Position numbers and translations under genes: made by a program
Assembly (NCBI RefSeq): GCF_025699295.1
Contig: NZ_JAILWB010000019.1
Location: 1-64,000, forward strand
Direction of reading: 5' to 3'
Length of the DNA: 64,000 nucleotides
Source of the DNA: Hydrogenophaga sp.
GTDB lineage: Bacteria > Pseudomonadota > Gammaproteobacteria > Burkholderiales > Burkholderiaceae_C
Notes under the pieces: generated by a model
The model's input: only the letters and a program-made list of their open reading frames with translations
Database searches by the model: none
What the model was told of the DNA's origin: nothing
Shown here: positions 51,190-61,209 of the stretch, in pieces
How the letters are laid out: every line of letters starts with the position of its first letter
Numbering within the stretch: position 1 is the first letter of the stretch

Positions 51190-51420
51190 ATGAACAAGTC
51201 CCCACGATCCACGAACGAAGAAGGCCGCACCGGCCTCAACCGTCGCACCCTGTTTGCGGGTGCGTCCACCGTCGGGGCGCTTGCCGCCGCGGTCACCCTG
51301 ATTCCGGGCGCGCCGGCCGAAGACACGGCCGCCGCCGAGCCCCGGCCCGCGCCGGCCAGGGGCGGTGGTTACTCGCTCAGCGATCACGTGAAGCAGTACT
51401 ACCAGACCACGCGCATCTGA
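51190..51420 (+). CDS. Formate dehydrogenase region Tat-signal protein
   Basis: Protein of 76 residues with a twin-arginine signal, LNRRTLFAGAS, followed by a hydrophobic stretch (VGALAAAVTLIPG) and a short mature tail ending LSDHVKQYYQTTRI. It matches the small 'formate dehydrogenase region TAT target' family (TIGR02811 as I recall), always found next to fdh genes. Its role is not known. It starts the structural operon, 18 bases before the alpha subunit gene. Confidence 0.87.
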   Translation: MNKSPRSTNEEGRTGLNRRTLFAGASTVGALAAAVTLIPGAPAEDTAAAEPRPAPARGGGYSLSDHVKQYYQTTRI

Positions 51421-51438
51421 GCGAACAGGAGCCTCCCC

Positions 51439-54402
51439 ATGTTGCTGACCAAAAAATCCTCGTCTGGTGCGCACGTCTCGCGCGCGTCATCGGGCTTCGT
51501 ACACAAGCTGCAGCGCGGTCTCTCGTCCGCCCTGCCCACCATGGACCGCCGCGCCTTCCTGCGCCGCTCGGGCCTGGGTGTCGGTGTCGGTCTGGCCGCC
51601 GGCCAGCTCACGCTGGTGAAGAAGGCCAAAGCCGCCGAAGGCAAGTCCATCGACGGTACCGGCAAGATCGAAGTCAAGCGCACCGTCTGCACCCACTGCT
51701 CGGTGGGCTGCGCGACCGACGCCATCGTCGAGAACGGCGTCTGGGTGCGCCAGGAGCCGGTGTTCGACTCCCCGATCAACCTCGGTGCGCACTGCGCCAA
51801 GGGCGCCGCGCTGCGCGAGCACGGTCATGGTGAATACCGCCTGCGCTACCCGATGAAGCTGGTCAACGGCAAGTACCAGCGCATCAGCTGGGACGTGGCG
51901 CTCAACGAGATCACGGCCAAGATGAAGGAGCTGCGCGAAGCCAGCGGCCCCGATTCGGTGTACTTCGTGGGCTCGTCCAAGCACAACAACGAACAGTCGT
52001 ACCTGATGCGCAAGTTCGTGAGCTTCTGGGGCACCAACAACTGCGACCACCAGGCGCGCATCTGCCACTCCACCACGGTGGCCGGCGTGGCCAACACCTG
52101 GGGTTATGGCGCCATGACCAACTCGTACAACGACATGCAGAACAGCAAGTGCGCGTTGTACATCGGCTCCAACGCCGCCGAGGCGCACCCGGTTTCGTTG
52201 CTGCACATGCTGCACGCCAAGGAAAACGGCTGCAAGATGATCGTGGTGGACCCGCGCTTCACCCGCACCGCGGCCAAGGCCGACGAGTACGTGCGCATCC
52301 GCTCCGGCACCGACATCCCCTTCCTCTTTGGCCTGCTGTACCACATCTTCAAGAACGGCTGGGAAGACAAGAAGTACATCAACGACCGCGTCTATGGCAT
52401 GGAGGACGTCAAGAAGGACGTCATGGCCAAATGGACGCCGGACAAGGTGGAAGAGGCCTGCGGTGTGGGCGAGGCACAGATGTTCAAGGTCGCCGAGATG
52501 ATGGCCAAGAACCGGCCGTCCACCCTGGTGTGGTGCATGGGCCAGACGCAGCACACCATCGGCAACGCCATGGTGCGCGCATCGTGCATCGTGCAACTGG
52601 CGCTGGGCAACATTGGCAAGAGCGGTGGCGGTGCGAACATCTTCCGCGGCCACGACAACGTGCAGGGCGCGACCGACGTCGGCCCCAACCCCGATTCGCT
52701 GCCGGGCTACTACGGCCTGGCCGCCGGTTCGTGGAAGCACTTCGCCGCCGTCTGGGGCGTGGACTACGAGTGGATCAAGAAGCAGTACGCCGAAGGCATG
52801 ATGGAGAAGCCCGGCATCACGGTCTCGCGCTGGATCGACGGTGTGCTGGAGAACAACGAGCTGATCGACCAGGGCTCGAACCTGCGCGGCGTGTTCTTCT
52901 GGGGCCATGCGCCGAACTCGCAGTCGCGCGGCCTGGAGATGAAGCGCGCGATGGACAAGCTGGACCTGCTGGTGGTGGTGGACCCTTATCCATCGGCCAC
53001 GGCGTCGATGGCTGCCATGCCCGGCAAGCCCGAAGACCTCAACCCCAACCGCGCGGTGTACCTGCTGCCGGCGGCCACACAGTTCGAGACCAGCGGCTCG
53101 GTCACGGCGTCGAACCGCTCGTTGCAGTGGCGCGAGAAGGTGATCGAGCCGCTGTGGGAGAGCCGCAGTGACCACATGATCATGCACCAGTTCGCCGAGA
53201 AGCTGGGCTTTGCCGCCGAGTTCTCGAAGAACTTCAAGATGCAGAAGGTCAAGGGCATGGACGAGCCCGTGATCGAGGACGTGCTGCGCGAGATCAACGC
53301 CTCGGTCTGGACGATTGGCTACACCGGTCAGAGCCCGGAGCGCCTGAAGGCCCACATGCGCAACATGGGCGCCTTCGACATCAAGTCGCTGCGCTGCAAG
53401 GGCAAGGTGGTGGACAAGGAAACCGGCTACGACATGAGCGGTGACTACTTCGGCCTGCCCTGGCCCTGCTACGGCACGGCCGCCATCAAGCACCCCGGTT
53501 CGCCCAACCTGTACAGCACCGAGCGGCACGTGATGGACGGTGGCGGCAACTTCCGCGCCAACTTCGGTGTGGAGCGCGACGGCCAGAACCTGCTGGCCGA
53601 GGACGGTTCGCACTCGCTGGGCGCCGAGATCACCACCGGTTACCCCGAGTTCGACCACGTGCTGCTCAAGAAGCTCGGCTGGTGGGGCGACCTGACGGCG
53701 GACGAGCAGAAGGCCGCGGAGGGCAAGAACTGGAAGACCGACCTCTCCGGCGGTATCCAGCGCGTGAGCATGGCGCACGGCTGCCATCCTTTCGGCAACG
53801 CCAAGGCGCGCGCCGTGGTGTGGAACTTCCCCGATGCGATCCCGCAGCACCGCGAGCCCATCTATGGCATCCGCCCCGACCTCGTGGCCAAGTACCCCAG
53901 CCACGACGACCAGAAGACCCGCTGGCGCCTGCCCATCCTCTACAAGTCGCTGCAGACGAAGAACGTCGAGGAAAAGATGCACGAGAAATTCCCGCTCATC
54001 ATGACCTCCGGCCGCCTGGTCGAGTACGAGGGTGGTGGCGAGGAAACCCGCTCCAACCCCTGGCTGGCAGAGCTGCAGCAGGAGATGTTCGTCGAACTCA
54101 ACCCGGCCGCCGCGGCTTCGCGCGGCATCCGCAACGGCGAGCGCGTGTGGGTCAGCACCCCGACCGGTGCGCGCATGAACATGCAGGCGCTGGTGACCGA
54201 GCGTGTCGGCCCCGACACGGTGTTCATGCCGTTCCACTTCTCCGGTCGCTGGCAGGGCATGGACATGAAGCCTTACTACCCCGACGGCGCCTTCCCCGTC
54301 GTTCGCGGCGAGGCGGTCAACACCGGTACGACCTATGGTTACGACATCGTCACGATGATGCAGGAAACCAAGACCACGATCTGCAACGTCGAAAAAGCGT
54401 AA
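51439..54402 (+). CDS. fdhA: Formate dehydrogenase alpha (catalytic) subunit
   Basis: Molybdo/tungsto-bis-MGD enzyme of 987 residues that oxidises formate to CO2 at the periplasmic side. The Tat motif DRRAFLRRSGLG lies at residues 36-47, after an extended N-terminal region. The [4Fe-4S] ligands are Cys84, Cys87, Cys91, Cys119 (CTHCSVGC, then AHCAKGAALREH). The metal ligand is Cys209 with His210 (QARICHSTT), where E. coli FdnG has selenocysteine. ATG 51439 follows AGGAG; an ATG at 51541 has no ribosome-binding site. The beta subunit gene follows after 15 bases. Confidence 0.96.
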   Translation: MLLTKKSSSGAHVSRASSGFVHKLQRGLSSALPTMDRRAFLRRSGLGVGVGLAAGQLTLVKKAKAAEGKSIDGTGKIEVKRTVCTHCSVGCATDAIVENGVWVRQEPVFDSPINLGAHCAKGAALREHGHGEYRLRYPMKLVNGKYQRISWDVALNEITAKMKELREASGPDSVYFVGSSKHNNEQSYLMRKFVSFWGTNNCDHQARICHSTTVAGVANTWGYGAMTNSYNDMQNSKCALYIGSNAAEAHPVSLLHMLHAKENGCKMIVVDPRFTRTAAKADEYVRIRSGTDIPFLFGLLYHIFKNGWEDKKYINDRVYGMEDVKKDVMAKWTPDKVEEACGVGEAQMFKVAEMMAKNRPSTLVWCMGQTQHTIGNAMVRASCIVQLALGNIGKSGGGANIFRGHDNVQGATDVGPNPDSLPGYYGLAAGSWKHFAAVWGVDYEWIKKQYAEGMMEKPGITVSRWIDGVLENNELIDQGSNLRGVFFWGHAPNSQSRGLEMKRAMDKLDLLVVVDPYPSATASMAAMPGKPEDLNPNRAVYLLPAATQFETSGSVTASNRSLQWREKVIEPLWESRSDHMIMHQFAEKLGFAAEFSKNFKMQKVKGMDEPVIEDVLREINASVWTIGYTGQSPERLKAHMRNMGAFDIKSLRCKGKVVDKETGYDMSGDYFGLPWPCYGTAAIKHPGSPNLYSTERHVMDGGGNFRANFGVERDGQNLLAEDGSHSLGAEITTGYPEFDHVLLKKLGWWGDLTADEQKAAEGKNWKTDLSGGIQRVSMAHGCHPFGNAKARAVVWNFPDAIPQHREPIYGIRPDLVAKYPSHDDQKTRWRLPILYKSLQTKNVEEKMHEKFPLIMTSGRLVEYEGGGEETRSNPWLAELQQEMFVELNPAAAASRGIRNGERVWVSTPTGARMNMQALVTERVGPDTVFMPFHFSGRWQGMDMKPYYPDGAFPVVRGEAVNTGTTYGYDIVTMMQETKTTICNVEKA

Positions 54403-54417
54403 GACCAGGAGCACAAC

Positions 54418-55020
54418 ATGGCACGAATGAAATTCATCTGTGACGCGGAGCGCTGCATCGAATGCAACGGCTGCGTCACCGCCTGCAAGAACGAGCACGA
54501 GGTTCCCTGGGGCGTCAACCGCCGCCGCGTGGTCACGCTCAATGACGGTGTGCCCGGCGAGAAGTCGATCTCGGTGGCTTGCATGCACTGCAGCGACGCG
54601 CCCTGCATGGCGGTATGCCCGGTCAACTGCTTCTACCGCACCGACGAAGGTGTGGTGCTGCACGACAAGGACGTCTGCATCGGCTGCGGCTACTGCTCCT
54701 ACGCCTGCCCATTCGGCGCGCCACAGTTCCCCTCGCAGGGCACCTTTGGCGTGCGCGGCAAGATGGACAAGTGCACCTTCTGCGCCGGTGGCCCCGAGGC
54801 CCATGGCAGCCAGGACGAGTTCGAGAAGTACGGGCGCAACCGCCTGGCCGAGGGCAAGCTGCCGGCCTGCGCGGAGATGTGCTCGACCAAGGCTCTGCTC
54901 GCCGGCGACGGTGATGTCGTGGCCGACATCTTCCGCAGCCGCGTGATCCAGCGCGGCAAGGGCGCAGAGGTATGGGGCTGGGGCACGGCCTACGGTACCG
55001 CACAGGGGACCAAGTCATGA
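54418..55020 (+). CDS. fdhB: Formate dehydrogenase beta (iron-sulfur) subunit
   Basis: Electron-transfer subunit of 200 residues with four [4Fe-4S] cluster motifs: CIECNGCVTACKNEHEVPWG, CMHCSDAPCMAVCPVNCF, CIGCGYCSYACPFGAPQF and CTFC...CAEMC. It passes electrons from the alpha subunit to the cytochrome b. Compared with E. coli FdnH it lacks the C-terminal transmembrane anchor, so it relies on the gamma subunit for membrane attachment. Its stop overlaps the start of a small lipoprotein gene by 4 bases. Confidence 0.95.
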   Translation: MARMKFICDAERCIECNGCVTACKNEHEVPWGVNRRRVVTLNDGVPGEKSISVACMHCSDAPCMAVCPVNCFYRTDEGVVLHDKDVCIGCGYCSYACPFGAPQFPSQGTFGVRGKMDKCTFCAGGPEAHGSQDEFEKYGRNRLAEGKLPACAEMCSTKALLAGDGDVVADIFRSRVIQRGKGAEVWGWGTAYGTAQGTKS

Positions 55021-55268
55021 GCATCCAACGCCTGTTCCTCTCCACCGCGATTGCGGCCACCTTGCTGGGCCTGGCGGCCTGCTCGGACGAACCCCAGGTG
55101 CTCACCGGCGAAGGCGTCAAGCAGGACGGCGCGCCCTACCAGGGCGTGGGCAGCAGCCAGTACGTGCAGACCGGCTGGACGCCGGGCGACAAGGGCAGCT
55201 GGGAGCAGCAGCTCAAGACCCGCGCGCAGTATGGGCAGAACGACTACACCCGCATGAGCAACAAGTAA
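55017..55268 (+). CDS. Small lipoprotein of the formate dehydrogenase operon
   Basis: Protein of 83 residues with a lipoprotein signal: hydrophobic FLSTAIAATLLGLAACSDEP, lipobox LAAC with the Cys near residue 22. The mature part is hydrophilic (VGSSQYVQTGWTPGDKGSWEQQL). It is coupled to the beta subunit gene by a 4-base ATGA overlap, and the gamma subunit gene starts 9 bases later. I do not recognise the family beyond its location in fdh operons. A role at the periplasmic face of the complex is inferred. Confidence 0.8.
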   Translation: MSIQRLFLSTAIAATLLGLAACSDEPQVLTGEGVKQDGAPYQGVGSSQYVQTGWTPGDKGSWEQQLKTRAQYGQNDYTRMSNK

Positions 55269-55277
55269 GGACCCGCT

Positions 55278-56507
55278 ATGCACAGGCTCCTCACACAGGG
55301 CATGCGCCGTCTGGCGTCGCCGCTCTTCTGGTCCACGGCCTTGCTCGCCCTGAGCGCTGGCTGGGCCAGTGCCCAGACCCAGCCGGTGGAAACGGTGCGC
55401 GACGATCCGGCGCCGCCGGCTGCCACCGCGCCGGCCCAGGGCACCGGTGGCATCCGCAGCGCCAACATCTTCGAGATCGCGCCAGACGCCGCCACCGACC
55501 CCAAGTACGCGGAACAGAGCAACGCCGAACGCGGCAAGGTCCAGCCGGGCAACAACGCGCCCATGTGGCGCGACGTGGGCAAGGGTGTGACGGGATACAC
55601 GAGCCTGCCGTATCCAGAAGCGGGCAACATGATCCAGCCGTTCGTGCAGTACCCCGGTTCGCGCGTCACCACCGCCGGAGAAGCCTGGCGCCAGGTGCGC
55701 AACGACTGGATCCTGCCCTATGGCGGCTCGGTGCTGCTGATCGTGATTGTTGCCATCGGCCTGTTCTACGCTGCCAAGGGCTCGATCGCGTTGCACGGCA
55801 CCGAAACCGGGCGCAAGATTGAGCGATTCACCTACTTCGAGCGCGCGGCGCACTGGACCAATGCGATCGCCTTCGTGATCCTGGCGGTCTCGGGCATCGT
55901 CATGGCCTTCGGCAAGTTCTTCCTGTTGCCGGTCATGGGCAGCACGCTGTTCGGCTGGTTGAGCTTCGCGCTGAAGAACCTGCACAACTTCGCAGGCCCG
56001 CTGTTTGCCGTCTCGCTGCTGGTGGTGATCCTCACCTTCGTCAAGGACAACCTGCCGGCCAAGGAAGACATCACGTGGCTGCTCAAGGGTGGAGGCCTGT
56101 TCAGCGGCAAGGAGGTGCCCTCGCACCGCTTCAACGCCGGTGAAAAGGTGGTGTTCTGGGCCGGTGTCTTCTTCTTCGGCCTGATCGTGGTGGGCTCCGG
56201 CCTGTTCCTCGACAAGCTGGTGCCGTCGGTGGACTACACCCGCGCCAACATGCAGGTGGCGCACATGATCCATGCCAGCGCCGCGGTGCTGATGATGGCC
56301 TTGTTCATGGGTCACATCTACCTTGGCACCATCGGCATGAAGGGCGCCTACAAGGCCATGAAGACCGGCTACGTTGACGAAACCTGGGCGAAGGAACACC
56401 ACCAGCTCTGGCACGACGACATCAAGGCCGGCAAGATCCCCGCACAGCGCACAGCCACACCAGGTGGCGGGGCGGGCGAGACCACCGCGCGCACGGCCAA
56501 GGCCTGA
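55278..56507 (+). CDS. fdhC: Formate dehydrogenase gamma (cytochrome b) subunit
   Basis: Di-haem cytochrome b anchor of 409 residues. It has a signal peptide (LLALSAGWASAQ), a long periplasmic N-terminal region (about 30-150), then four transmembrane helices carrying haem-ligand His residues: FTYFERAAHWTNAIAFVILAV-like opening, LHNFAGPLFAVSLLV, and VAHMIHASAAVLMM. The C-terminal end is cytoplasmic (DETWAKEHHQLWHDDI). It takes electrons to quinone. The family is the FdnI/FdoI type but with an extra N-terminal region. Confidence 0.94.
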   Translation: MHRLLTQGMRRLASPLFWSTALLALSAGWASAQTQPVETVRDDPAPPAATAPAQGTGGIRSANIFEIAPDAATDPKYAEQSNAERGKVQPGNNAPMWRDVGKGVTGYTSLPYPEAGNMIQPFVQYPGSRVTTAGEAWRQVRNDWILPYGGSVLLIVIVAIGLFYAAKGSIALHGTETGRKIERFTYFERAAHWTNAIAFVILAVSGIVMAFGKFFLLPVMGSTLFGWLSFALKNLHNFAGPLFAVSLLVVILTFVKDNLPAKEDITWLLKGGGLFSGKEVPSHRFNAGEKVVFWAGVFFFGLIVVGSGLFLDKLVPSVDYTRANMQVAHMIHASAAVLMMALFMGHIYLGTIGMKGAYKAMKTGYVDETWAKEHHQLWHDDIKAGKIPAQRTATPGGGAGETTARTAKA

Positions 56508-56550
56508 GCCCCGTTCAAGAGTTCAGACAAACCCAACGAGACCGCACATC

Positions 56551-56937
56551 ATGCTCAAGCGTTTCCTCCTGTGCATGGCCCTGCTGATGGCCGCCACCGC
56601 CCACGCCAAGCTGCCGGCGCCGCCCCCTCCGACGGAAGAGGCCAAGGCCAAGGCGGCCGAGGCGGCAGCCCGGACCGCCTGGTCCGGCAAGGTCGCGGCT
56701 TACAAGCTGTGCAAGGCGCAAGACAAGGCTGCCGCCAGCTACTTCAAGTCGGCTTCGATGACGGGCAAGTCGGTCAAGCCGGCGGATGCTGCGCCTGCCT
56801 GCACCGATCCGGGACCATTCGCTTATGTGACACCCAAGCCGGCCGAAGCCGCTGGTGCGCATTCGCCTGCCGCCACCGCGGTGAGCCCGCCCAGCAGCCA
56901 GGCGCCCGCAGGCGCCGCCACGCCGGCCAAGAAGTGA
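56551..56937 (+). CDS. Secreted Ala/Pro-rich protein of unknown function
   Basis: Protein of 128 residues with a signal peptide ([15 protein letters not shown]), then [25 protein letters not shown]. Two Cys remain in the mature part (YKLCKAQDK and PACTDPGPF), which could form a disulfide. The Ala/Pro-rich tail ends TPAKK. I do not recognise a family with certainty. It lies 43 bases after the gamma subunit gene and may belong to the same operon; two hairpins follow. Confidence 0.72.
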   Translation: MLKRFLLCMALLMAATAHAKLPAPPPPTEEAKAKAAEAAARTAWSGKVAAYKLCKAQDKAAASYFKSASMTGKSVKPADAAPACTDPGPFAYVTPKPAEAAGAHSPAATAVSPPSSQAPAGAATPAKK

Positions 56938-56944
56938 CCGCACC

Positions 56945-57010
56945 GGGCAAGGGTGCTTGACCCTTGCCAGCGTGCTCTCATGGGCCGCACCCCCGGGTGG
57001 CGGCCCTTTT
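56945..57010 (+). terminator. Tandem hairpins ending the formate dehydrogenase operon
   Basis: First hairpin GGCAAGGG (56946-56953) with CCCTTGCC (56961-56968). The second, GGGCCGCACC (56982-56991) with GGTGGCGGCCC (56996-57006), is followed by TTTTC. The second looks like an intrinsic terminator between the secreted-protein gene and fdhD, which would give fdhD its own promoter or read-through expression. Confidence 0.65.
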
Positions 57011-57029
57011 CATGCGGTAGTCTTCGTTC

Positions 57030-57881
57030 ATGCCACTTCCCCAGCTGACCCAGGCGCGCGCGCCACTGACCCGCGAGATCGAGGTCGTGAACGAGTTCGG
57101 CGCACGCGAGACCATCGCCATCCCGGCCGAGCGCGACCTCACCGTGTACGTGGACAAGCGCGAGCTCGTCACGCTCATGACATTGGGCGCGCACCCCGAG
57201 TGGCTGGTGCTGGGTTATCTGCTCAACCAGCGGCTGATTGCCTCGGTGGACGAGATCGAATCGATCACGGTGGACTGGGACGTCAACGCTGCTTCGGTGA
57301 AGACCCGCCAGGGCATCGACCGCATCGAGGAGCGCACGTCGAAACGGGTGGTGACCACCGGCTGCGGCCAGGGCAGCGTGTTCGGCAACCTGATGGACGA
57401 GATCGACAGCATCCGCCTGCCAGAGAGCGCGGTGCTGCGGCAGTCGCAGCTGTACGCCATCGTCAATGCGATCCGGCTCAAGGAAAGCACCTACAAGTCG
57501 GCGGGCTCGGTGCATGCCTGCGCGCTGTTCCACGGCGAAGCGTTGCAGCTGTTCGTGGAAGACGTGGGCCGACACAACGCGGTGGACACGATCGCCGGCT
57601 GGATGTGTCTGCAGGAAGGTCTGCCGGATGGCGAGAAGATCTTCTACACCACCGGCCGCCTCACCAGCGAGATGGTGATCAAGTCCGCCCAGATGGGTGT
57701 GGCGGTGGTGATCTCGCGCAGCGGCATCACCCAGATGGGGCTGGACGTGGCGCAGCGTGTGGGCCTGTGCGCCATCGGGCGCGCGACCAACAAGCACTTT
57801 CTCTGCTACGCCAGCCCGCAGCGGCTGGTGATGGACGCGGTGCCAGCGCTTGCACCGCAGCCCCTGCGCGTTCGGGCATAA
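57030..57881 (+). CDS. fdhD: Formate dehydrogenase accessory sulfurtransferase FdhD
   Basis: Protein of 283 residues that transfers sulfur from cysteine desulfurase to the bis-MGD cofactor so that the alpha subunit becomes active. The catalytic loop reads TTGCGQGS: Cys112 is present but residue 115, where the E. coli-type CxxC has its second Cys, is Gly. Other stretches fit Fdh[27 protein letters not shown] and ISRSGIT. It sits after the operon terminator, on the same strand. Confidence 0.94.
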   Translation: MPLPQLTQARAPLTREIEVVNEFGARETIAIPAERDLTVYVDKRELVTLMTLGAHPEWLVLGYLLNQRLIASVDEIESITVDWDVNAASVKTRQGIDRIEERTSKRVVTTGCGQGSVFGNLMDEIDSIRLPESAVLRQSQLYAIVNAIRLKESTYKSAGSVHACALFHGEALQLFVEDVGRHNAVDTIAGWMCLQEGLPDGEKIFYTTGRLTSEMVIKSAQMGVAVVISRSGITQMGLDVAQRVGLCAIGRATNKHFLCYASPQRLVMDAVPALAPQPLRVRA

Positions 57882-57967
57882 ACTCGGTTCCCTTTTTTCC
57901 GCATGTCACCGCCGCACGGCCCCTGGTCCTGCGCAGTGCCTCTGTGCGCCCGCCTGCGAAAGACCCC

Positions 57968-58600
<633 letters not shown>

Positions 58601-58659
58601 ACTCCCTCGCGCCGCCCCTGTCGCATGGGGTTTAGCGGTTTGAGATAAGGTTGTTCCCC

Positions 58660-61209
58660 ATGAACCCGACGCACCAGCCCCCTTCTTTCTGGCAGATTGG
58701 CTGGCGCTCGCTGCGGCGTGACTGGCGCGCAGGTGAGTTGCGGCTGCTGGTGCTGGCGGTCACGCTGGCGGTGGCGGCGCTCACGGCGGTGGGTTTTTTT
58801 GCCGACCGGCTGCAGAACGGCCTGGCGCGCGACGCGCGCGCGCTCATTGGTGGCGACGCCGTGCTGCGCAGCGACAACCTGCCACCGCCCGCGTTCGAGG
58901 CCCGGGCGCGCGAACTCGGACTGACCACCACGCTGTCGCTGGACTTTCCCACCATGGGCCGCGCGCGCGACGAAGAGGGCGGCGCTGCCCGCCTGGTCGC
59001 GCTCAAGGCGGTGGACGAGGGCTATCCGCTGCGGGGCGCGCTGCGCCTGGCCGAAGCCCCCGGCGCGCCCGATGCCGCCATGCGCGGGATTCCGGCGCCC
59101 GGCACCGCCTGGGTGGACGCGGCCTTGCTGGTCGCGCTGGAACTGAAGATGGGCGACCCGCTGCTGCTGGGCGACAGCGCCTTCACCATCGCGCGCGTCA
59201 TTGTGGTCGAGCCCGACCGCGGCGGCGGCTTCATGAGCTTCGCGCCGCGCGTCATGGTCAACAGCGCCGACCTGCCTGCCACCGGCCTGGTGCAGCCGGC
59301 CAGCCGCCTGCGCTACCGCCTGGCCGTGGCCGGGCCCGATGCCCGCGTGGCCGAGTTCAACCGCTGGGCGGAACAAGCCATGGAGCAACCCGACGCGCGC
59401 GGCATGCGGCTGGAGTCGCTCGAAGGCGGACGGCCCGAGATGCAGCGCACGCTGGGCCGCGCCGAACAGTTCCTCAACCTCGTGGCCCTGCTCGCCGCGT
59501 TGCTGTGCGCCGTGGCGGTGGCCATTGCCGCGCGCGGTTTCGCCCAGCGCCACCTGGATGACTGCGCCATGCTGCGCGTGCTCGGCCTGTCGCAGGGCAC
59601 CATGGCGCGCGCCTACACCTTCGAGTTCGCGCTTGTCGGCGTCTTCGCCAGCGCGGTGGGTGTGGCCATCGGCTTTGCGGTGCACTATGTGTTCGTGCTG
59701 CTGCTCGCGGGCCTGGTCGAATCGAGTCTGCCCGCGCCCGGCATCACGCCGGTGCTGCTGGGGCTGGGCATGGGGCTCACGCTCATGATGGCCTTTGGCC
59801 TGCCACCGGTGCTGCAGCTCGCCCAGGTGCCACCGCTGCGCGTGATCCGCCGCGACGTGGGCCAGCTCAAGCCCGCCACGCTGGCCGTGCTGGGCGTGGG
59901 CCTGCTCGGCTTTGCCGCGCTGCTGCTCGCCGCCAGCCGCGACCTGCTGCTCGGTGGCATCGCGGTGGGCGGTTTCGCCGGCGCGGTGCTGCTGTTCGCC
60001 GCCGCCAGCTACGCCGCCGTGCGCGTGCTGCGCGCCAGCGTGAACGAGGCCACCGCGCCGCGCGCGCTCGTCATGGCCACGCGCCAGCTCTCGGCCCGCC
60101 CGGCGTACGCGGTGGTGCAGATCAGCGCGCTCGCCGTCGGCCTGCTCGCGCTCGTGCTGCTGGTGTTGCTGCGCACCGACCTGATCTCCAGCTGGCGCAA
60201 CGCCACCCCGCCCGATGCGCCCAACCGCTTCGTGATCAACGTGCAGCCCGAGCAGAGCGAAGCCTTCCAGCAGGCGCTGCGCAGCGCCGGCGTTGAGCGC
60301 TACGACTGGTACCCCATGATCCGCGGCCGGCTGGTGGGCATCAACGGCAAGCGCATCAACCCGGACGACTTCGAGGGCGACCGCGCCCAGCGCCTGGTGG
60401 ACCGCGAGTTCAACCTCTCCAACATGGCCGCGCTGCCCGAGCACAATCCGGTGGTTGCCGGCCGCTGGACGGAGAACGAAACCGACGCGCTCAGTGTGGA
60501 AGAGGGCCTGGCCGAAGAACTGGGCCTCGAGCTCGGCGACCGGCTCGCCTTCGACATCGCCGGCCAGGTGACCGAAGGGCGCATCACCAGCCTGCGCAAG
60601 GTGGACTGGGGTTCCATGCGCGTCAACTTCTTCGTCGTGTTCCCGGTGGCGCAGGTGCCCGACGTGCCCGTGAGCTACATCAGCGCCTTCCGCGCGCCCG
60701 AGACGGCCAACGGCGCGCCCAACGGTTTCGACAACGCGCTGGTGCGCGAATTTCCCAACATCACCAACGTCGACATGAGCCAGACCATCGCGCAGGTGCA
60801 GCGCGTGCTGGGCCAGGTCATCAGCGCGGTGGAATTCCTGTTCGTCTTCACGCTGGCGGCCGGGCTGGTGGTGCTGCTCTCGGCCATCACCGCCACGCGC
60901 GGCGAACGCGAGCGCGAATTCGCCATCCTGCGCGCCGTCGGTGCGGGCTCGGCCCTGCTGCGCCAGGTGCAGCGCATCGAGTTGCTGGGCGTGGGCCTGC
61001 TCGCCGGTTTCCTCGCCTCGGTGGTTGCGGTGGCGGTGGGCTGGGCGCTGGCGCGCTTCGTGTTCGAGTTCTCCTGGACGGCATCGCCCTGGGTGCCGCT
61101 GGGCGGCGCCATCGCCGGCGCGCTGTTGGCCCTCATGGCCGGCTGGTGGGGCCTGCGCAGCGTGCTGCGTACCCCCGTGGTGGAGACGCTGCGAAAGGCA
61201 CCCGTATGA
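58660..61209 (+). CDS. FtsX-like ABC transporter permease
   Basis: Membrane protein of 849 residues of the YbbP-like MacB/FtsX permease class: an N-terminal helix after SLRRDWRAGELRLL, a large periplasmic region, a block of hydrophobic helices (about 270-420), a second periplasmic region, and a C-terminal FtsX domain (FLFVFTLAAGLVVLLSAI, then REREFAILRAVGAG). The ATPase partner is not in the window. The ATG at 58660 is preferred to a TTG at 58651. Its stop overlaps the haemoglobin gene start by 4 bases. The substrate, probably a lipid or lipoprotein, is inference. Confidence 0.88.
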   Translation: MNPTHQPPSFWQIGWRSLRRDWRAGELRLLVLAVTLAVAALTAVGFFADRLQNGLARDARALIGGDAVLRSDNLPPPAFEARARELGLTTTLSLDFPTMGRARDEEGGAARLVALKAVDEGYPLRGALRLAEAPGAPDAAMRGIPAPGTAWVDAALLVALELKMGDPLLLGDSAFTIARVIVVEPDRGGGFMSFAPRVMVNSADLPATGLVQPASRLRYRLAVAGPDARVAEFNRWAEQAMEQPDARGMRLESLEGGRPEMQRTLGRAEQFLNLVALLAALLCAVAVAIAARGFAQRHLDDCAMLRVLGLSQGTMARAYTFEFALVGVFASAVGVAIGFAVHYVFVLLLAGLVESSLPAPGITPVLLGLGMGLTLMMAFGLPPVLQLAQVPPLRVIRRDVGQLKPATLAVLGVGLLGFAALLLAASRDLLLGGIAVGGFAGAVLLFAAASYAAVRVLRASVNEATAPRALVMATRQLSARPAYAVVQISALAVGLLALVLLVLLRTDLISSWRNATPPDAPNRFVINVQPEQSEAFQQALRSAGVERYDWYPMIRGRLVGINGKRINPDDFEGDRAQRLVDREFNLSNMAALPEHNPVVAGRWTENETDALSVEEGLAEELGLELGDRLAFDIAGQVTEGRITSLRKVDWGSMRVNFFVVFPVAQVPDVPVSYISAFRAPETANGAPNGFDNALVREFPNITNVDMSQTIAQVQRVLGQVISAVEFLFVFTLAAGLVVLLSAITATRGEREREFAILRAVGAGSALLRQVQRIELLGVGLLAGFLASVVAVAVGWALARFVFEFSWTASPWVPLGGAIAGALLALMAGWWGLRSVLRTPVVETLRKAPV

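Noticed and set aside
52057..52072. Possible selenocysteine codon in fdhA
   Set aside because: The metal-ligand codon encodes Cys209 (ICHSTT), not TGA, so no SECIS element or read-through is needed.
51487..54804. Very long open frame (1105 codons) on the minus strand opposite fdhA
   Set aside because: High GC and codon bias leave the antisense frame open. The plus strand has full motif coverage of fdhA and fdhB, while the minus-strand product is His/Val/Leu-rich with no recognisable domain.
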